DNA of 64,000 nt, from the NCBI RefSeq assembly GCF_003815975.1, contig NZ_CP033932.1, forward strand, positions 124,001-188,000, read 5' to 3'. Both the position numbers and the translations under genes were made by a program. This stretch comes from Chryseobacterium bernardetii (lineage in GTDB: Bacteria; Bacteroidota; Bacteroidia; Flavobacteriales; Weeksellaceae). Each line of letters opens with the position of its first letter. Position 1 is the first letter of the stretch. Positions 1-8,976 of the stretch are shown piece after piece. The notes under the pieces are model-generated. The model ran no database searches, was not told where the DNA came from, and saw only the letters and a list, made by a program, of their open reading frames with translations.

Positions 1-988
1 ATACGAAAAGGATTGGAATATCCTGGAACTGACCGATTTTATCTTTGATTGATTTTTCGAAATCACGCATGGTATTGGTTTGCTTGTCTTCAATCAAATC
101 CCATTTATTCACAAGGATTACAATTCCTTTTCTGTTTTTCTGTGCCAATCCGAAGATGTTCATATCCTGAGATTCCCATCCCTGAGTAGCATCCACCATG
201 ATGATCACAACATCAGAATATTCAATGGAACGGATAGATCTCATTACGGAATAGAATTCCAGGTCCTCATTTACTTTAGACTTTCTTCTCATTCCGGCTG
301 TATCTACCAATACAAACTCGTGACCGAATTTATTGTATAAAGTCTGGATACTGTCTCTTGTAGTTCCTGCGATATCTGTTACAATGTTTCTTTCTACATC
401 CAATAAAGCATTGGTCATTGTAGATTTTCCTACATTCGGACGACCTGCAATAGTGATCTTAGGCAATCCTTCGAAAGGATCTTTATATTCTGTAGTAGGG
501 AAATCTTTAACAATATCATCCAACAGATCTCCGGTTCCTGAACCTGTAGCAGAAGAAAGGGTGTAATATTTCTCGATTCCTAACTGGTAGAATTCTGTTG
601 CAGCAAGTTCCTCCTTCGCTGAATCTACTTTGTTAACTACAATATAGATTGGTTTGTTGGATCTTCTAAGGAGTCTGTAAATTTCGTGATCGGTATCTGT
701 AAGCCCTTCTTCTACGTTCATCATAAAGATAATGGAAGTAGCTTCATCTACTGCTAATTGTACCTGCTTACGGATCTCTTCTTCAAAGATATCATCTGTA
801 CCTACATCATATCCTCCGGTATCAATTACGGTAAAATCTACTCCATTCCAGTCAGATTTTCCGTAATGACGGTCTCTGGTAACACCGGCTGTAGAATCTA
901 CAATAGCCTCTCTTCTTTCCAATAAACGGTTAAAAAGCGTGGATTTTCCTACGTTGGGACGCCCAACGATTGCGACAATATTTGACAT
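1..988 (-). CDS. der: GTPase Der (EngA), 5' part only
   Basis: Ribosome-assembly GTPase that helps mature the 50S subunit. The minus strand opens with MSNIVAIVGRPNVGKST (P-loop of G domain 1), then DTGG and the NKVD specificity motif. G domain 2 follows with GRPNVGKST, DTAGMRRKSKV and NKWD. This tandem G-domain layout is unique to Der. The gene runs off the left edge at about residue 329, so the end of G2 and the C-terminal KH-like domain are missing. The ATG at 986-988 directly precedes the first G1 motif, as is usual in the family. No frameshift is seen in the visible part. Identification is secure. Confidence 0.95.
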   Translation of the reverse strand, partial: MSNIVAIVGRPNVGKSTLFNRLLERREAIVDSTAGVTRDRHYGKSDWNGVDFTVIDTGGYDVGTDDIFEEEIRKQVQLAVDEATSIIFMMNVEEGLTDTDHEIYRLLRRSNKPIYIVVNKVDSAKEELAATEFYQLGIEKYYTLSSATGSGTGDLLDDIVKDFPTTEYKDPFEGLPKITIAGRPNVGKSTMTNALLDVERNIVTDIAGTTRDSIQTLYNKFGHEFVLVDTAGMRRKSKVNEDLEFYSVMRSIRSIEYSDVVIIMVDATQGWESQDMNIFGLAQKNRKGIVILVNKWDLIEDKQTNTMRDFEKSIKDKIGQFQDIPILFV

Positions 989-1138
989 AAAAAATGTTTA
1001 ATAATCCTTTTGCTACGCTAAGGACAAGTTATTAATGGGTTACTCCAACTTTTGGAGCCCAATTTTTTTGCAAAGATAAGATTTTATTATTTAGGATTAA
1101 AAATCTTCTTGATTTTGATAATTTCCAGCGAAAAATAA

Positions 1139-1199
1139 TTATTTGGCTATCAGCAAATAAGCCGATCAACACTCAATTAAGTTGATAAATTTTCAACTT
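1139..1199. repeat. two small inverted repeats upstream of der
   Basis: The 258-nt gap between der and tRNA-Gln holds two short dyads: TTATTTG...CAAATAA (about 1139-1160) and AAGTTGA...TCAACTT (1179-1199). Neither has a clear T-run. They may be hairpins or operator-like sites near the divergent der and tRNA promoters. Function is unknown. Confidence 0.35.
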
Positions 1200-1204
1200 T
1201 GGTT

Positions 1205-1234
1205 TTTGTAATTCAAATAATTTTTCTAATTTTG
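1205..1234 (+). promoter_or_regulatory. promoter of tRNA-Gln, Bacteroidota type
   Basis: TTTG at 1205-1208 lies 18 nt before TAATTTTG at 1227-1234. This matches the Bacteroidota housekeeping sigma consensus (TTTG at -33, TAnnTTTG at -7). Transcription would start a few bases before the tRNA at 1247. Confidence 0.7.
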
Positions 1235-1246
1235 CAACATCAAAAC

Positions 1247-1317
1247 AGACCCATGGTGTAGCGGTAACACTACTGATTTTGGTTCAGTCATCTGGGGTTC
1301 GAATCCCTGTGGGTCTA
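1247..1317 (+). tRNA. tRNA-Gln (anticodon TTG)
   Basis: A 71-nt cloverleaf can be folded by hand. The acceptor stem AGACCCA pairs perfectly with TGGGTCT. The D stem is GTGT/ACAC around AGCGGTA. The anticodon stem ACTGA/TCAGT carries the loop TTTTGGT with TTG at positions 34-36, reading CAA. The T arm is GGGGTTCGAATCCC. The discriminator base is A1317 and CCA is not encoded. The accessory patch at 1384-2830 lies just downstream, but no duplicated tRNA 3' end (att repeat) was found. Confidence 0.95.
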
Positions 1318-1329
1318 CATTGAGCACAA

Positions 1330-1363
1330 GCAATCTTCTGATAATCAGAAGATTGCTTTTTTT
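1330..1363 (+). terminator. rho-independent terminator of tRNA-Gln
   Basis: GCAATCTTCTGAT and ATCAGAAGATTGC form a perfect 13-bp dyad around a single A. Some central pairs must open to make the loop. It is followed by TTTTTTT and lies 13 nt after the tRNA. Confidence 0.85.
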
Positions 1364-1383
1364 ATTTCAATCACTTTTTGGGG

Positions 1384-1664
1384 TTGGTACAATTGGATCA
1401 AGCACAAAAGTGGATCAAGCGCAAAAGTTGGGGACTAGGCAAAAAGTTTAGCTAATCTGAAGATAAAAAAGATTCTGTATTTTATTCCTCTGAGCTGTAT
1501 TCTGAAGTTTTTTATAAATAGGAAATGGAATGAATAGATTTAGTAATGAAAACTCATCCTATACTACTAGAGATTATAGTAAACAAGGCAAGCAAACTGC
1601 AGATTATAGATCAAATCCAGATGGTAAAGGTCCAACTGAAATAAAAATACGTCTTGAACCATAA
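1384..1664 (+). pseudogene. decayed 3' end of a possible polymorphic-toxin gene
   Basis: Two consecutive stretches read as protein-like sequence although no intact gene exists. From 1384, one frame reads LDQAQKWIKRKSWGLGKKFS, hits TAA at 1453-1455, then continues as SEDKKDSVFYSSELYSEVFYK to TAG at 1519-1521. A second frame from ATG 1530 reads MNRFSNENSSYTTRDYSKQG and ends GKGPTEIKIRLEP at 1664, 44 residues in all. The stretch ends 9 nt before the next gene, an acidic immunity-like protein, which is the usual toxin-tail/immunity arrangement. A 17-bp near-perfect tandem repeat (1394-1427) lies inside. The toxin reading is inference; the second part could also be a small real gene. Confidence 0.4.
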
Positions 1665-1673
1665 AGTATTAAA

Positions 1674-2306
1674 ATGATAGATTTTGTAATAAAAAAAGGA
1701 GATTTTAAAAAGTATAGAAAAAGATATTTAGATCTATTTCACGAAGACAGAGAATTTGAGGATAATATCTTTAAAGAACAATTTAAAAATTACTTAGCCT
1801 TTGATTTTGATTTCATTTACGAAGAAATTTTTTTTAATAGTTTCAAATCATTTTTAAAAGAAATTAAAGAACAGAATATCATATTTTATACAATAAATCC
1901 CTCTCCAGATGAATACTTTTTTAATCATTTTAACAAGTACAGTATTTTTGATATGAAAGTAGAAAGTACATATACTGAGTTGTATAATATAATGTATAAA
2001 GATCCTGGAGAAGATACAGGTAATTATTTAGGAGTTGTTTCCGATGATATAGCTTGGTTTTCAGAGTCTGCCGATTGGACTATAGCTGGCTCAAGAGAAC
2101 TTGAAATTGCAATTGTAGGCTTTTCATCTTTAGAAATGAAAGAAAAATTTATACTTTGCTTTACAGATACAGAAATACTTTGTACAATAAAAGAATATGT
2201 AGAAATATTAAATAATATGCTTAATTTTAATGAAAAACAATGGGTTTATTATGATAAAATCATCAATAACTATTATACGTTACCTCACAAATCCTTTCGT
2301 GGATGA
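1674..2306 (+). CDS. hypothetical acidic protein, candidate orphan immunity protein
   Basis: A 210-residue soluble protein with no signal peptide or membrane segment. It is rich in Phe, Tyr, Asp and Glu, and contains WFSESADWTIAGSRELEIAI near residues 128-147. No family is recognised with certainty. Size, acidity, very high AT content compared with der or katG, and position right behind a toxin-like C-terminal remnant fit immunity proteins of polymorphic toxin systems. The base composition suggests horizontal acquisition. The ATG at 1674 is the only sensible start and follows the preceding stop by 9 nt. A hairpin terminator follows at 2358. Function remains inference. Confidence 0.6.
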   Translation: MIDFVIKKGDFKKYRKRYLDLFHEDREFEDNIFKEQFKNYLAFDFDFIYEEIFFNSFKSFLKEIKEQNIIFYTINPSPDEYFFNHFNKYSIFDMKVESTYTELYNIMYKDPGEDTGNYLGVVSDDIAWFSESADWTIAGSRELEIAIVGFSSLEMKEKFILCFTDTEILCTIKEYVEILNNMLNFNEKQWVYYDKIINNYYTLPHKSFRG

Positions 2307-2357
2307 AATAGTAACTTCTTCTTAAATACAAATGTATTTATAGTGCTTCAGACAAAT

Positions 2358-2390
2358 ATAAAACCACTGTGCATGAAGTGGTTTTATACT
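2358..2390 (+). terminator. hairpin terminator after immunity-like gene
   Basis: ATAAAACCACT (2358-2368) pairs perfectly with AGTGGTTTTAT (2377-2387) around an 8-nt loop. The T-run is weak because it is interrupted by ATAC. The rest of the 2307-2579 gap holds nothing else recognisable. Confidence 0.55.
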
Positions 2391-2579
2391 TTATTAATCC
2401 ATGTATGCCATAATATACAGTCTTCTTACTAGCACCAATAACATTGAATATATTAGATACCATGATATGTCCTGTTCAAGAATTCTAGAAATAAATGTAT
2501 TTTTAAAATTGTTAGCATTAAGAGATAAGACATCTTCACAAGACTATTTAATCTAATATTTAAAAACCAACTCAATAAA

Positions 2580-2830
2580 ATGACAGAACTAGAATTAAAA
2601 GACATCATTGAAATATGTAATAAAGCTACCCCATCTCCCTGGACTTCATGTGTTGAAGGCCGAGATTTTGATTCCGGATCCAGCTTTATTATGACTGGAG
2701 AGGAAGAAAATAGAGATTATGATATAGAATTTATTTCAATAAAACCTGAGGACCAGGATTTCATCACCATGGCAAGAAATGCATTCCATTATTAGTAAAT
2801 GAAATTGCGAAATTAAAAGGACAGTTATAA
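2580..2830 (+). pseudogene. frameshifted small gene, ATP.PW...ARN-type protein
   Basis: The open frame 2580-2795 gives 71 residues beginning MTELELKDIIEICNKATPSPW and ending abruptly in ARNAFHY. Adding one base after GC at 2781-2782 restores ARNA-IPLLVNEIAKLKGQL, ending at TAA 2828-2830. Small phage- and island-associated proteins often share this layout: an ATPgPW start, a D-x-DFIa-AR middle and a PxLLxEIxxL end. The fit makes a one-base deletion, or a sequencing error, very likely. Function is unknown. It lies in the same AT-rich patch as the immunity-like gene. Confidence 0.65.
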
Positions 2831-2861
2831 AAATACAGACTGCCTTTTCCAAGACAGCCTG
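2829..2861 (-). terminator. katG: probable terminator of katG
   Basis: Read on the minus strand, CAGGCTGTC and GGCAGTCTG form a 9-bp stem including two G-U pairs, followed by TATTTTTAT. It lies 25 nt beyond the katG stop and touches the end of the frameshifted gene on the other strand. Confidence 0.5.
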
Positions 2862-2885
2862 CTTATTATATAGGATTAAAAAAGA

Positions 2886-5168
<2,283 letters not shown>

Positions 5169-5227
5169 TTATTTATTTTTTATGTTGATAATACAGTTTA
5201 AGTAATTCATCCATTGTAAAGACAGGA

Positions 5228-5258
5228 CAAACTTACAATGTTCACACAATAAATACAA
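5228..5258 (-). promoter_or_regulatory. promoter of katG, Bacteroidota type
   Basis: On the minus strand, TTG (5256-5258) is followed after exactly 20 nt by TAAGTTTG (5228-5235), a perfect TAnnTTTG -7 element, about 65 nt upstream of the katG ATG. The rest of the 466-nt gap 5163-5628 is AT-rich. It contains only degenerate GGCTGGAA/CTTCCAG-type motifs (about 5409-5420 and 5556-5580) and no gene. Confidence 0.7.
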
Positions 5259-5628
5259 TCTATTAATATTTATTTCAATGATAGTTAAAAACTATAAATA
5301 ATGATTTCGGCAGCATCAAAACTTAAGACACAATTGTGGTATTAAGTTAATCATTTTTTAAATCCGTTCAGATGTCTCTACTCTATTTAGAATAACTCAA
5401 TGTAAGGAGAAGGCTGGAAAGAAGCGGGAAGTTTATATTGGGTTTAAAAAAGCTTTCAGCTATGTTATTTTTTTGAATAAAAGAAAAAAACTTCTATAAA
5501 AAGATTCTTCAGTTTTAAAATTTCAGAGAATATGTAAGCATCGTCATCCAATACCTTCCAGTTTTTCCCTTCCAGCCTCCATCCAAAAAAAATAACTATC
5601 TTTATTTCACCAACATAAATATCCTGCC

Positions 5629-6096
5629 ATGAAAAAAATATTGATTATTCTTCTCGTAGCTTTTATTATCATTCAATTTTTCCATATTGATAAAACCAAT
5701 CCACGCCCTACTCCCGGCATGGACTTTCTGAAAATAAAAAACACTCCTGAAAAAGTAGCCAAGATCATCAGAACATCTTGCTATGACTGTCATTCCAATG
5801 AAACCCAATATCCCTGGTATACCAACATTTCACCTGTTTCATGGTATGTAAAAAATCACATTAATGAAGGCCGAAAGGAACTTAATTTTTCTACCTTTGC
5901 AGTATATGAACCTCAAAGACAGCTTCGTAAACTGAAAGAATGCATAGAAATGGTTGAGAAAAAAGAAATGCCTCTAGAATCTTACTATGTGGGACACCAG
6001 GATGCAAAACTGACTGATGAACAACGCACTGATCTTGTTCAGTATTTCAGACAGGCCAAAGAAGATACGGAAAGAAGGATCATGTTCAATAAGTAG
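5629..6096 (+). CDS. membrane-anchored haem-binding protein (Haem_bd type)
   Basis: A 155-residue protein with an uncleaved N-terminal hydrophobic anchor (residues 4-18) and a periplasmic c-type haem site CYDCH at 51-55, followed by SNETQYPWYTNISPVSW. This pattern is characteristic of the small Bacteroidota haem-binding domain family. EMPLESY near residue 113 may supply the Met axial ligand. It probably acts as an electron carrier at the inner membrane. The gene ends 5 nt before the DCC oxidoreductase gene, so the two likely form one operon with a periplasmic redox theme. The exact partner is unknown. Confidence 0.8.
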   Translation: MKKILIILLVAFIIIQFFHIDKTNPRPTPGMDFLKIKNTPEKVAKIIRTSCYDCHSNETQYPWYTNISPVSWYVKNHINEGRKELNFSTFAVYEPQRQLRKLKECIEMVEKKEMPLESYYVGHQDAKLTDEQRTDLVQYFRQAKEDTERRIMFNK

Positions 6097-6101
6097 AAAT
6101 C

Positions 6102-6512
6102 ATGGAAAACTGGGAAAACAAACATATTGTATTTTTTGACGGAGATTGTGGTGTCTGCAATTTCTGGGTGCAGTGGATTCTTGAAAGAGATACAAAAGAC
6201 CAATTTATGTTTGCTTCACTTCAATCTGAATTCGGGCAGCAGTTTTTATCGGAGAGAGGCTTAGAAACTAAAGTTTTTAATACTTTATACCTTTGGAAAC
6301 CTAAACAATATTACTTCATAAAATCCAGAGCCGTGCTTCAAATCGCTAACATTTTGGGCGGTATTTACAAGCTTGCAGCAATTGGTAAAATTATGCCAGC
6401 TTTTTTAAGCGATAAACTTTATGATATTGTTTCCAGAAACAGGATGAAACTGGCTAACCAAAAATGTTTTCTTCCGGATCAGGATCAGAAGAAAAAATTC
6501 ATCCAGGTCTAG
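6102..6512 (+). CDS. DCC-family thiol-disulfide oxidoreductase (DUF393)
   Basis: A 136-residue protein opening with VFFDGDCGVCNFWVQWILERD. The FDGxCxxC motif (Cys16, Cys19) defines the DCC family, a thioredoxin-like group of predicted redox proteins. It has no signal peptide and is probably cytoplasmic. The ATG lies 5 nt after the haem-binding gene, implying co-transcription. Substrate is unknown. A palindromic intergenic repeat follows at 6534-6624 and may also end transcription. Confidence 0.85.
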   Translation: MENWENKHIVFFDGDCGVCNFWVQWILERDTKDQFMFASLQSEFGQQFLSERGLETKVFNTLYLWKPKQYYFIKSRAVLQIANILGGIYKLAAIGKIMPAFLSDKLYDIVSRNRMKLANQKCFLPDQDQKKKFIQV

Positions 6513-6533
6513 GAACTATAATTTTGAAAATAA

Positions 6534-6624
6534 TCTCTCACAGATAACGCAGGTGATTATACTATAATTTGAAAAATTCCAAACGATAATAAAAATCTGT
6601 GTGATCTGCAATATCTGCGAGAGA
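6534..6624. repeat. palindromic intergenic repeat (family R2), copy A
   Basis: The left arm TCTCTCACAGATAACGCAG (6534-6552) is mirrored by ATATCTGCGAGAGA (ending 6624). Internal units AATCTGTG and ATCTGCA are reiterated. The same word set occurs at 37046-37110 as a perfect 15-bp stem, and a degraded trace lies near 14130-14155. The element sits between the convergent DCC and amylase genes. It resembles REP-type dispersed repeats; a terminator role is possible. Confidence 0.55.
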
Positions 6625-6683
6625 TATAATTATTTTTTAATAAATCTTGAGCGATGAACCACCCATTATTCATTATTCATCAT

Positions 6684-8123
6684 TTATAAATTCAGTGACC
6701 ATACCGAGTAACTATTCGGCGGGCATTGAATTTTCACCCATTTATCCCCTTGCGTAGTCGGATACCAGCTTGAATTTCCTGTAAAATCTTTAATCTGCTG
6801 ATTGCTCCAGTTGGTTTCAATCCATCTTTCCTGCCAGTTTGATGATGTGTTGATATAAACCACAAGTCCCGGGTTTCCGTTGTATCCGTTACGTCTTGCA
6901 ATGTATTCATCGTTATCCGTATATAAAATAGAAGTAGTTCCTGTTGCTTTATTATTGTGAATCCAGATCAGGTTATTCAGTCTTTCTTTATTCAGCCATT
7001 CTTCATAATCCCTGTAAAAAATAGTCGGATATCCCTCATGAGTCAGAATGTAAGCGTAGGCCGGCATTTTATTATAGATAATATCCGTATCATGGTTGGC
7101 TACAAAAGTTACTGCTTTAAAAGGATTTCTTTTCCACATCATGTCATCATTCAGTACATTCAGGTTTCCGTTATCAAAAGCTTCATCCATTTTATAATAA
7201 GCTGCAAAATCAAATACGGAGCTGTTTGCATTATTAGCCCACCACTCTAAAGTGTTGACATTAGAATCCCATAGTTCTCCTACAGAAAAGCCTCCTACCT
7301 TAGAATTCCAGGTATTTACCACCCAAGGGCCAAAACCTTTCACATAATCGAATCTCCAGCCATCAAACTTCATTATATTTTTATAGTATTTTGCAACTGA
7401 ATCATCTCTTCCCCAAAGCCAATCCTGTACATGTGGGTTTGCATGGCACAAATCCGGAAATCCGCCAAATGCGCCTTCATCATTATTTCCATAGGCATTC
7501 TTATAAAAATCATTATAATTTCTCTGAAATTTTCCGGAAGCCACTCCAGAAAAATCAGTCCAGGTATTGGTTCCTGTAAACGGATTCGCTTCAGATTGCC
7601 CACCACTATTATGATTAATTACAATATCAGCATATACCTGCATATTTTCTGCATGTGCTTTTGTAATCAAATCTTCCAATTCTGCTCTTGAGCCAAATCG
7701 GGTTTCTATACTTCCATTCTGATTAAAGTTTCCAAAATCATAATAATCAGTAGGGTCATACCCCATAGAATATGCACCATTTTGAGCTTTGGAAGCAGGA
7801 GGAAGCCATACGGCACCAATCCCAGCGTTAGACCATGCTGTTAACTTATCTTTAACGGTATTCCACCAGTTCCCACCGTCAGGAACATCCCAGTAAAACC
7901 CCTGCATCAGAACACTTCCGCCAGGGCCAGCCACAAATTTGCTTTGTGCAGATCCGGATCTACTTCCTGTACTGAAAGGCCTGCCGTCATGATGGGTAAC
8001 GTTTACAATTTTATCATGTACCTCCTCCTTCTTCACGGATTCTGTACTCAGTTCATCGTTGTTCTGGCATGAGCTGACAATAGCTAAGGCCAGTAGGGAA
8101 AGAATAAAATGTGTTTTTTTCAT
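6684..8123 (-). CDS. surface lipoprotein alpha-amylase, GH13 family
   Basis: Endo-acting alpha-1,4-glucan hydrolase of 479 residues. The four GH13 regions are present: DIVINH (166-171), GWRFDYVKG with nucleophile Asp259, GELW with acid/base Glu283, and FVANHD with Asp345. A lipoprotein signal ends at Cys19. The residues after it, QNNDE, resemble the acidic lipoprotein export signal that sends Bacteroidota lipoproteins to the cell surface. The C-terminal stretch resembles the short beta domain of plant-type alpha-amylases. There is no SusC/SusD pair nearby, so this is not a Sus locus but a stand-alone starch enzyme. Confidence 0.93.
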   Translation of the reverse strand: MKKTHFILSLLALAIVSSCQNNDELSTESVKKEEVHDKIVNVTHHDGRPFSTGSRSGSAQSKFVAGPGGSVLMQGFYWDVPDGGNWWNTVKDKLTAWSNAGIGAVWLPPASKAQNGAYSMGYDPTDYYDFGNFNQNGSIETRFGSRAELEDLITKAHAENMQVYADIVINHNSGGQSEANPFTGTNTWTDFSGVASGKFQRNYNDFYKNAYGNNDEGAFGGFPDLCHANPHVQDWLWGRDDSVAKYYKNIMKFDGWRFDYVKGFGPWVVNTWNSKVGGFSVGELWDSNVNTLEWWANNANSSVFDFAAYYKMDEAFDNGNLNVLNDDMMWKRNPFKAVTFVANHDTDIIYNKMPAYAYILTHEGYPTIFYRDYEEWLNKERLNNLIWIHNNKATGTTSILYTDNDEYIARRNGYNGNPGLVVYINTSSNWQERWIETNWSNQQIKDFTGNSSWYPTTQGDKWVKIQCPPNSYSVWSLNL

Positions 8124-8296
8124 TGGAATATTTAATTATCAAACTATTAACTAATTTACATTTTTATTGAAAACAAATTCAAAATAAGGAGAAATATTTT
8201 AAACTTAAATAATAATTCAATCCTAATCGCATTTAAAATTTTCATTAAAAAATCATAAATTTTTAAGATTCTCGAAACAATTTTTCTTTTAATCCA

Positions 8297-8304
8297 TATA
8301 TTTG
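8297..8304 (+). promoter_or_regulatory. -7 element (TATATTTG) close to the DUF4290 start codon
   Basis: TATATTTG matches TAnnTTTG perfectly, but its last base is only 7 nt from the ATG at 8311. If it is used, the mRNA would start at or next to the ATG, giving a leaderless or near-leaderless transcript. No good -33 TTG is present at the usual distance, so the assignment is tentative. The rest of the 187-nt gap is AT-rich without other signals. Confidence 0.4.
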
Positions 8305-8310
8305 CATACT

Positions 8311-8976
8311 ATGGAATATAACACCCAAAAAACTCAGCTTCATATGCCGGAATACGGCAGAATTATACAACAGTTGGTTGAGCGCTGTAAAGAACTTCCT
8401 ACCAAAGAGGAAAGGAACGAAATGGCTATGGCAATCATCGATTTTATGGGTCAGAGAAACCCACAACTTCGCGACGAAGAAAATTATAAACATAAACTTT
8501 GGGATCATCTTTATATTCTGGCAGATTATGATCTGGATGTAGATTCTCCTTATCCGTTCCCAACCATGGAACAGCTGGCAGAAAAACCTAAAAGAATGGA
8601 GTATCCAAAACTTCAGGGAGACTTTAAATTTTACGGAAAAAGTATTCTTCAGTTAATAGAAAAAGCAATTGAGCTGGAAACAGGTGACGAAAAAGAAGCC
8701 CTTATCGAAGTAATTGCCAATAACATGAAGAAATCCTACAATGTTTACAATAAGGAACATGTAACGGATGATGTTATCTTCAGACACCTGAAAGAATTGT
8801 CTGAAAACAGGTTGGATCTTACAGGAATTGATTCTCTTGAGAAAAGTAAGATCTATTATACCAATAATAATAACCGAAATAACAACAATAACAACAACCG
8901 AAACAGCGGAAATAACAATAATAAGAACCAACCTAACAAAAGAAGGCATAATAACAATCATAAAAACAGAAAATAA
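8311..8976 (+). CDS. DUF4290 domain protein, upstream partner of murA
   Basis: Protein of unknown function, 221 residues from ATG 8311 (a TTG at 8302 is possible but less likely). The conserved body (residues 1 to about 180) includes YGRIIQQLVERC and FMGQRNPQLRD, typical of the Bacteroidota DUF4290 family. The C-terminus is a low-complexity Asn tail with Arg/Lys (about residues 183-221) encoded by AAC/AAT repeats. This suggests a disordered, possibly nucleic-acid-binding end. The stop overlaps the murA start as TAATG, so translation is coupled. This pairing implies a link with early peptidoglycan synthesis, but no activity is known. Confidence 0.85.
   Translation: MEYNTQKTQLHMPEYGRIIQQLVERCKELPTKEERNEMAMAIIDFMGQRNPQLRDEENYKHKLWDHLYILADYDLDVDSPYPFPTMEQLAEKPKRMEYPKLQGDFKFYGKSILQLIEKAIELETGDEKEALIEVIANNMKKSYNVYNKEHVTDDVIFRHLKELSENRLDLTGIDSLEKSKIYYTNNNNRNNNNNNNRNSGNNNNKNQPNKRRHNNNHKNRK

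Noticed and set aside
1247..2830. Genomic island integrated in tRNA-Gln
   Set aside because: No integrase gene and no duplicated tRNA 3' end (att site) could be found; only AT-rich composition and decayed genes support it.
6684..8123. Part of a Sus-like polysaccharide utilisation locus
   Set aside because: No SusC/SusD pair, regulator or second glycan enzyme lies near the amylase gene.
8865..8975. AAC/AAT-rich tract suggesting a microsatellite or CRISPR-like repeat
   Set aside because: It is the coding sequence of the Asn-rich tail of the DUF4290 protein; there is no regular repeat-spacer structure. No CRISPR array was seen anywhere in the window.
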